From Pseudomonadota bacterium (GTDB lineage: Bacteria > Pseudomonadota > Alphaproteobacteria > Rhizobiales > Xanthobacteraceae): a stretch of DNA of 25,940 bases. The translations under genes were made by a program, and so were the position numbers. The notes beneath the pieces were generated by a model. The model was not told the origin of the DNA, searched no databases, and was given only the letters and a program-made list of their open reading frames with translations. Below, piece by piece: positions 21,208 through 25,940 of the stretch (position 1 is its first letter; each line of letters starts with the position of its first letter). The stretch spans positions 1 to 25,940 of the forward strand of contig JAEWHP010000005.1 of the NCBI GenBank assembly GCA_023387735.1, in the 5' to 3' direction.

Positions 21208-22119
21208 TCACAGCCCATCCGGCGGCAGGCCGGAGCTTTCTGCCGCCAGCGCGCGGTGGCGGATGCGTTCGCGATAGAAGGCGTAGAGGCCGGACAGCAC
21301 GATGATGGATGCGCCCAGCACCATCATCGCGTCGGGCACGTCGCCGAACACGACATAACCAAGCATCATCGCCCACAGCAGCGCCGAATACCGGAACGGC
21401 GCCACCGCCGAAATGTCGCCGGTGCGCAGCGCCGAGATGATGCAGTGGTAGCCGATCAGCAGCAGCACTGCGGCCAGCGCCAGCAGCCCTAGCGAGCGCG
21501 TGGACGGCGGCGTCCAGCCGCCGAGCGGAACCAGGATCAATCCGCCGGCGGTCGTCACCGTCACCGTGGTCAGCAGCGTAATGAACAGCGACGGGATCTT
21601 TGCAGGAATTCGCCGGGTGGCGAGATCGCGCAGCGCGCAGAAGCCGACCGAGACCAGCGCCAGCAGCGAGAACTGATTGAAGCCGGCAAGCCCCGGCCGC
21701 ACGATGATGAGCACGCCGATGAACCCCGCCGTGATCGCCGACCAGCGCCGCCAGCCGACCGGCTCGTGGAAAATCAAGGCCGCGCCGAGCGTGATCGCCA
21801 GCGGCAGCGCCTGGAATATCGCCGACGTGTTGGCGAGCGGCAGATGCGCCAGCGCGCCCATGAACGAGATCGTCCCGCCGATTTCGCCGCACACGCGCAG
21901 CGCCACCGGTTTCATCATCAGCGTGCGCAGCGGACGCAGCGCGCCCTGGTACCAGGCGAAGGCGGCGATCAGCACGATCGCAAACATCCCGCGCACCAGC
22001 ATCACCTGGCCGAAGTTCATCTGCGACGACACCGCCTTGGTGATGCTGTCGTTCATCGTGAAGACGGCCATCGAGACGGCCATCAACAGGCTTCCGCGAA
22101 TATTCGGAGTGAGGGCCAA
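21208..22119 (-). CDS. EamA/DMT-family transporter
   Basis: 303 aa with about ten membrane helices in two EamA halves: SLLMAVSMAVFTMNDSITK opens the first, and a second starts near FSLLALVSVGFCALRDLA. These inner-membrane proteins export metabolites such as amino acids or lipids' precursors; the substrate cannot be inferred. The start is a TTG at 22117-22119, 6 bases after the kinase stop, without a strong ribosome binding site, so coupled translation is likely. An ATG 12 codons later is the alternative. Confidence 0.88.
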   Translation of the reverse strand: MALTPNIRGSLLMAVSMAVFTMNDSITKAVSSQMNFGQVMLVRGMFAIVLIAAFAWYQGALRPLRTLMMKPVALRVCGEIGGTISFMGALAHLPLANTSAIFQALPLAITLGAALIFHEPVGWRRWSAITAGFIGVLIIVRPGLAGFNQFSLLALVSVGFCALRDLATRRIPAKIPSLFITLLTTVTVTTAGGLILVPLGGWTPPSTRSLGLLALAAVLLLIGYHCIISALRTGDISAVAPFRYSALLWAMMLGYVVFGDVPDAMMVLGASIIVLSGLYAFYRERIRHRALAAESSGLPPDGL

Positions 22120-22125
22120 CTTAGA

Positions 22126-23184
22126 TCAGGTCGCGCCGGCCTTCTGTGCGTACTCCCAGGAAGCCTTCGACAGCGGCACGGTGCGCGCGGCCGATTCCAG
22201 CGCCTTGGCGTTGGCCGCGGTGCCGTCGCGAACGCGGCCGGCGATGCCCTGCGTGATGCCGGCGAGACGGAACAGATTGTAGGCAAAATACCAGTTCAGG
22301 TCGGGCACGGCGCTGCCGGTGACGTTGCAGTAGATCTGCGCGGCCTCTTCCAGGCTCGGAATGTTCAATGCCTTGAGATCGGCATTGGCGAGGCCCGGCA
22401 TGGTCCACTGCATCAGGAGGTACGTGAAATCGGCCATGGGATCGCCGAGCGTCGACAACTCCCAGTCCAGCACCGCCTGCACGCGCGGTTCCGTCGCATG
22501 GAAAATCATGTTGTCGAGACGGTAGTCGCCGTGGACCACCGAGGCGCGCGCCTGCGCCGGCACCGTCTTCGGCAGCCACTCGGCGAGCTTCTCGAATTCC
22601 GGAATGTGCTGGGTCTCGGAGGCGCGGTACTGCTTGGTCCAGCGGTCGACCTGGCGGGCGAAATAATTGCCGGGCTTGCCGAAATCGCCGAGCCCGATCT
22701 TTTCGGGATCGAAGACGTGGAGGTTGGCCAGCGTCTCGATCTTGCTGGTGAATATCTTGCGCCGGTTTTCCGGCGTCTGCGACGGCAGCGTGGGATCCCA
22801 GAACACCCGCCCCTCTTCCATCGACATGATGTAGAAGGCGGCGCCGATCACGCCGTCGTCGGTGCACAATGCATAGGCTTTTGCGACCGGAAAGCCCTGC
22901 TTGCCGAGCGCTGCGATGACACGGAACTCGCGATCGACCGCGTGCGCCGACGGCAACAGCTTACCGAACGGCTTGCGGCGCATCACGTAGGAACGGCCGG
23001 GAGTTTCGATCTTGTAGGTCGGGTTGGACTGTCCGCCCTTGAACTGCAGGACCTTGAGCGGCCCCTTGTAGCCTTCGACATGCTCGCGCATCCAGGCATC
23101 GAGGTTCGCCTCGTTGATACGATGACGCTCCTCGACCTCTTTGGTGCCCGAGAACTCTTCGTCTTTCCTGACGCCGTCCGCCAC
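22126..23184 (-). CDS. APH-family kinase (ACAD10/11 kinase-like, LvaA-like)
   Basis: 352 aa. A Gly-rich FKGGQSNPTYKI loop (about 48-59), YVMRRKPFGKLLPSAH, the catalytic VVHGDYRLDN (HGD 218-220, Asn225) and the metal-binding LDWE (240-242) mark an aminoglycoside phosphotransferase-like fold. The KPFGKLLPSAHAVDRE version is that of the kinase half of ACAD10/ACAD11 and of LvaA, which phosphorylates 4-hydroxyacyl-CoA. The GTG start at 23182-23184 has an AGGGGAG site. It lies downstream of the acyl-CoA dehydrogenase gene, with a palindromic repeat between. Antibiotic resistance is unlikely. Confidence 0.85.
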   Translation of the reverse strand: MADGVRKDEEFSGTKEVEERHRINEANLDAWMREHVEGYKGPLKVLQFKGGQSNPTYKIETPGRSYVMRRKPFGKLLPSAHAVDREFRVIAALGKQGFPVAKAYALCTDDGVIGAAFYIMSMEEGRVFWDPTLPSQTPENRRKIFTSKIETLANLHVFDPEKIGLGDFGKPGNYFARQVDRWTKQYRASETQHIPEFEKLAEWLPKTVPAQARASVVHGDYRLDNMIFHATEPRVQAVLDWELSTLGDPMADFTYLLMQWTMPGLANADLKALNIPSLEEAAQIYCNVTGSAVPDLNWYFAYNLFRLAGITQGIAGRVRDGTAANAKALESAARTVPLSKASWEYAQKAGAT

Positions 23185-23210
23185 GATGCTCCCCTAAGAT
23201 TTTATTGTTC

Positions 23211-23286
23211 CGTCATTCCGGGATGGTCCGCAGGACCAGACCCGGAATCTCGAGATTCCGGGTTCGCTTCGCGCCCCGGAATGACG
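23211..23286. repeat. 76-bp palindromic repeat with cloverleaf-like arms
   Basis: 12-bp terminal arms (CGTCATTCCGGG at 23211-23222 and its exact complement at 23275-23286) enclose a small hairpin at 23224-23238 and a perfect 22-bp palindrome at 23241-23262. It sits between two same-strand genes that otherwise look like an operon. Confidence 0.8.
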
Positions 23287-23332
23287 GCTGAGGGAGCGCA
23301 GCGTTCGCGCCCCCACTATTTCAATTACGTCG

Positions 23333-24556
23333 TCAGTTTGCATACTTCCGAAGTTCAAGTCTGGCAATGGCGCGATTGTGCACCTCGTCCGGACCGTCGG
23401 CGAGGCGGAGCGTCCGGATATGGGCGTAATCCTTGGCCAGCCCGGCATCGTCGGAGACGCCACCGCCGCCATACGCCTGGATGGCATTGTCGATGATCCG
23501 CAGCGCCATGTTGGGGGCCGTGACCTTGATCATCGCGATCTCGGCCTGCGCGGTCTTGTTGCCGACCTTGTCCATCATGTCGGCGGCCTTGAGGCAGAGC
23601 AGACGGTTCATCTCGATATCGGCACGCGCCTCGCCGATGCGCTGCTCCCACACCGAGTGCTCGATGATCTTCTTGCCGAACGCGGTGCGCGAGGCCAGCC
23701 GCTTGACCATCTTCTCCAGCGCCTCCTCGGCCTTGCCGATGGTGCGCATGCAGTGATGGATACGGCCCGGACCGAGGCGGCCCTGCGCGATCTCGAAGCC
23801 GCGCCCTTCGCCGAGCAGGATGTTCTCCTTCGGCACGCGCACGTTCTCCAGCAGCACCTGGGCGTGGCCGTGCGGGGCATCGTCGAAGCCGAACACCGGC
23901 AGCATCTTCTCGACCTTGATGCCGGGAGTGTCGAGCGGCACCAGGATCTGCGACTGCTGCTGATGCTTGGCCGCCTTGAAATCGGTCTTGCCCATCAGGA
24001 TGGCGATCTTGCAGCGCGGATCGCCGACACCCGACGACCACCATTTGCGGCCGTTGATGACGTAATGGTCGCCATCGCTCTCGATGCGCGTTTCGATGTT
24101 GGTGGCGTCGGAGGACGCGACCGCCGGCTCGGTCATCAGGAAGGCGGAGCGGATCTCGCCTTCCATCAGCGGCTTCAGCCACTTCCGCTTCTGCTCCTTG
24201 CTGCCGTAGCGGATGAACACTTCCATATTGCCGGTATCGGGGGCGGAGCAGTTGAACACTTCCGAGGCAAAGGAGATGCGGCCCATCTCCTCCGAAAGCA
24301 GTGCGTATTCGAGGTTGGTCAATCCCGCGCCGTGGAATTCATCATCCTCGTGCGAGGACGGCGGCATGAACATGTTCCAGAGGCCTTCGGCCTTCGCCTT
24401 CTTCTTCAGCTCCTCGAGGATCGGGATCACTTTCCAGCGCGGTCCCTCGGCATCCTGCTTCTCGTAGATCGGCACCGCGGGGCGAACGTGGGTGGCCATG
24501 AACGCGCGTACGCGATCCAGCCATTCCTTCTGCTTCTCGGACATGTCGAAGTTCAT
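23333..24556 (-). CDS. Acyl-CoA dehydrogenase (ACAD10/11- or LvaC-like)
   Basis: 407 aa. FAD/substrate contacts LMTEPAVASSDATN (about 140-153) and GRKWWSSG (169-176), the AYGGGGVSDD segment (about 361-370) and the C-terminal LADGPDEVHNRAIARLEL are all typical. Length and motifs fit the ACAD10/11 subgroup, usually found with an APH-type kinase. The family oxidises acyl-CoA at the alpha-beta carbons with FAD; in the kinase-linked subgroup the partner substrate is a 4-phosphoacyl-CoA. A GAGGAG site precedes the ATG at 24554-24556; the longer upstream frame lacks homology. It is divergent from a TetR gene. Confidence 0.92.
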   Translation of the reverse strand: MNFDMSEKQKEWLDRVRAFMATHVRPAVPIYEKQDAEGPRWKVIPILEELKKKAKAEGLWNMFMPPSSHEDDEFHGAGLTNLEYALLSEEMGRISFASEVFNCSAPDTGNMEVFIRYGSKEQKRKWLKPLMEGEIRSAFLMTEPAVASSDATNIETRIESDGDHYVINGRKWWSSGVGDPRCKIAILMGKTDFKAAKHQQQSQILVPLDTPGIKVEKMLPVFGFDDAPHGHAQVLLENVRVPKENILLGEGRGFEIAQGRLGPGRIHHCMRTIGKAEEALEKMVKRLASRTAFGKKIIEHSVWEQRIGEARADIEMNRLLCLKAADMMDKVGNKTAQAEIAMIKVTAPNMALRIIDNAIQAYGGGGVSDDAGLAKDYAHIRTLRLADGPDEVHNRAIARLELRKYAN

Positions 24557-24696
24557 GGGACGCTCCTCACCTGGCTTTGCAATCGTTGGCCGCACTGTCC
24601 GCCCGGCGTTCAGTGGCCGCAAGGCATTTTGCGGCTTTGCTGACGGAGGTGGCCGTACGGGTCGGGCCGGAACTGCGAGACGTTCGCAAACGCGGA

Positions 24697-24759
24697 TTGA
24701 CTTTTCCAGCTCTTCAAACAATAGTTTCATACAGACGTTTGAATTGCAACTGTCGAAAC
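24697..24759 (+). promoter_or_regulatory. TetR gene promoter and operator-like palindrome
   Basis: TTGACT (24697-24702) is followed after 17 bases by AATAGT, a moderate sigma-70 promoter for the tetR gene. An imperfect inverted repeat, GTTTCATACAG (24724-24734) and CTGTCGAAAC (24750-24759), overlaps the likely transcription start. Its place between the divergent tetR and acyl-CoA dehydrogenase genes fits the autoregulated operator of the TetR protein. Confidence 0.5.
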
Positions 24760-24770
24760 GGGAACCTGAT

Positions 24771-25463
24771 ATGCCCAGCGATCGGACCCGGTCTGCCATC
24801 CTTGCGGCCGCCGAACGGCTTTATGCCGATCGCGGCTTCGGCGATGTGACGCTGCGCGACATTGTCGCGGAGGCGAACGTCAACCTCGCCGCGGTGAACT
24901 ATCATTTCGGCTCCAAGGACGAGTTGATCGCGGAACTGTTCGTCAGCCGCAGCCTTGCCACCAACCGCGAGCGCCTCAACGAATTGAAGGCGGCGGAAGA
25001 AAGCGGCGGCGGCCGCGCGCCGATCGACGCCATCCTGCGCGCGTTGGTGGGCCCTACCCTGCGCGGCTGCCTCGGACCCGACAGCGAAGGCTCGACCGCG
25101 GCGCGCTTCATGATCCGCGCCTCGATCGAGTCGGTGCCGCCGATCCGCCGCATCAAGAACCGCGAGGTCGACCATCTGCGCAAATTCATCGCCGCCATGC
25201 GCCGCGCGATGCCCGGCCGCGACGACGTCGAACTCTATTGGGGCCTGCACTTCGCGCTCGCGATGTCGCACCACACCATCCGCGAACGCGAGCGGCTCAC
25301 CAAACTGTCGGAAGGGCAATGCGATCTCGACGACGTCCAGGCGATCATCGACCGCGTGGTCTCGGTCTCGGTGATGGCGCTGACGGGCACGGAGACGCCG
25401 GCGAAGAAGCAGCCGGCGCGGTCGACGATGCCGCAGGGACGACTGACACGGCAGGATTTGTGA
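24771..25463 (+). CDS. TetR-family transcriptional regulator
   Basis: 230 aa. The N-terminal HTH domain (about 7-50) has SAILAAAERLYADRGF, VTLRDIVAEANVNLAAVNYH and FGSKDELI, with NYHFGSK as the recognition-helix end typical of TetR. The C-terminal ligand domain is unassigned; a basic tail (about 215-230) is probably flexible. The ATG at 24771 is chosen because TetR homology begins there; the frame is open further upstream. It is divergent from the acyl-CoA dehydrogenase, so control of the dehydrogenase-kinase-transporter series, perhaps with an acyl-CoA as effector, is likely but inferred. Confidence 0.93.
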   Translation: MPSDRTRSAILAAAERLYADRGFGDVTLRDIVAEANVNLAAVNYHFGSKDELIAELFVSRSLATNRERLNELKAAEESGGGRAPIDAILRALVGPTLRGCLGPDSEGSTAARFMIRASIESVPPIRRIKNREVDHLRKFIAAMRRAMPGRDDVELYWGLHFALAMSHHTIRERERLTKLSEGQCDLDDVQAIIDRVVSVSVMALTGTETPAKKQPARSTMPQGRLTRQDL

Positions 25464-25530
25464 GCTGAACCCGTCTCTCATATCACTTCGATCATCGACT
25501 TACGGATTCGATCCGGAAACATCTATCGGC

Positions 25531-25649
25531 CGTCATACCCCGCGCATGCGGGGTATCCAGTACGCCGCGGCTTGTCGGATCAATCACAGCTGTCTCTGGA
25601 ATACTGGGCCCCGCCCCAGTGCGCAATTGCGCACAAGGCGGGGATGACG
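25531..25649. repeat. 119-bp palindromic repeat
   Basis: The ends CGTCATACCCCGC and GGCGGGGATGACG are near-complementary. Inside are a hairpin at 25535-25556 (9-bp arms, GCAT loop) and a perfect 16-bp palindrome at 25619-25634 flanked by CCCCGCC/GGCGGGG arms. It is related to the element at 18121. Confidence 0.75.
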
Positions 25650-25675
25650 ACTGAATGTGAGGCTACGTTCTCGCG

Positions 25676-25918
25676 GCATGTTCTGCCCGAGCTTTGCATC
25701 TTCGTTGGCCCTCTCTCGAAATCGAGGGCGCAGGGAAGACCGGGTGCGCGCTGCACCCGCGGTCTCGTGTGCAGTTGCGCACAGAAGGACGCGCACACGA
25801 GCATACAGGTTCAGCGGGAGCATCCCGGCCTTCCCTGCGCAGTGGCCTTACGGCTTATAACGTGATCTCCCCGGAGAACGGCTCTTTTGCCTCCGTCGCT
25901 CCACGATGTAACTCGTGA
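25676..25918. repeat. Nested inverted-repeat element of Bradyrhizobium type
   Basis: Outer arms GCGCAGGGAAG (25728-25738) and its exact complement (25830-25840) enclose CGGGTGC/GCACCCG and CTCGTGTGC (25764-25772) / GCACACGAG (25793-25801). I recall very similar sequence many times in Bradyrhizobium genomes, where it gives rise to spurious ORF calls. The outer limits are soft. No gene is seen from 25464 to the end of the window. Confidence 0.65.
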
Positions 25919-25940
25919 AACTTGACGCCAGCACCGCGAC

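Noticed and set aside
22126..23184. Aminoglycoside resistance kinase
   Set aside because: The fold is shared, but the sequence pattern and the acyl-CoA dehydrogenase neighbour point to the ACAD10/11-LvaA group.
25572..25865. Open frames of 60-97 codons at the right end
   Set aside because: They lie inside palindromic repeats and have no ribosome binding sites. Such repeat-derived ORFs are frequent false calls in Bradyrhizobium.

Overview
The window comes from a GC-rich alphaproteobacterium of the Bradyrhizobium / Rhodopseudomonas group. This rests on the ribosomal protein and RpoB sequences, an OpgC-type membrane acyltransferase, an IalB-like periplasmic protein, a CsgH-type curli chaperone, and CGTCAT-ended palindromic intergenic repeats of the kind common in Bradyrhizobium. 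The genus assignment is from memory of these families, not from a search.

Region 1 (1-5404, minus strand) is the transcription/translation block secE-nusG-rplK-rplA, a D-2-hydroxyacid dehydrogenase, rplJ-rplL, and the first codons of rpoB. A good sigma-70-type promoter lies upstream of secE. A terminator-like hairpin follows rplA, so the dehydrogenase sits between two r-protein units. The rplJ leader and the rplL-rpoB gap are long and rich in hairpins.

Region 2 (5.4-16.6 kb) is an accessory block between secE and a tRNA-Trp gene. It holds a small hypothetical gene, an opgC-like gene meeting an ialB-like gene tail to tail, and a curli (functional amyloid) locus. The locus has a detached small curlin at 8.3 kb, then csgA (571 aa, about 21 curlin repeats), csgH, a CsgB-like curlin, two tandem minimal csgF genes and csgG. 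No csgE or csgD is visible. Inserted between the two curlin loci is a minus-strand three-gene operon: a HigB-like protein, an XRE-family HTH protein and a conserved protein of unknown function. Four similar imperfect palindromes lie upstream of this operon and upstream of csgA, which suggests a shared regulator. A 14-codon leader ORF with a strong ribosome binding site overlaps the csgA start. Three small genes follow csgG.

Region 3 (16.6-25.5 kb) starts with the tRNA-Trp gene. It then carries lipid/acyl-CoA-type metabolism: a beta-lactamase-fold serine hydrolase, a histidine phosphatase with an SDR, a divergent second SDR, and a minus-strand series of acyl-CoA dehydrogenase, APH-family kinase, EamA transporter and barstar-like protein. 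A TetR regulator is divergent from the dehydrogenase, with an operator-like palindrome between them. The kinase plus dehydrogenase pair resembles the two halves of mammalian ACAD10/11 and the LvaA/LvaC pair, so 4-hydroxyacyl-CoA breakdown is a reasonable hypothesis.

Region 4 (25.5-25.94 kb) is gene-free and filled with nested palindromic repeats. Related repeat elements occur at 18.1, 20.75 and 23.2 kb.
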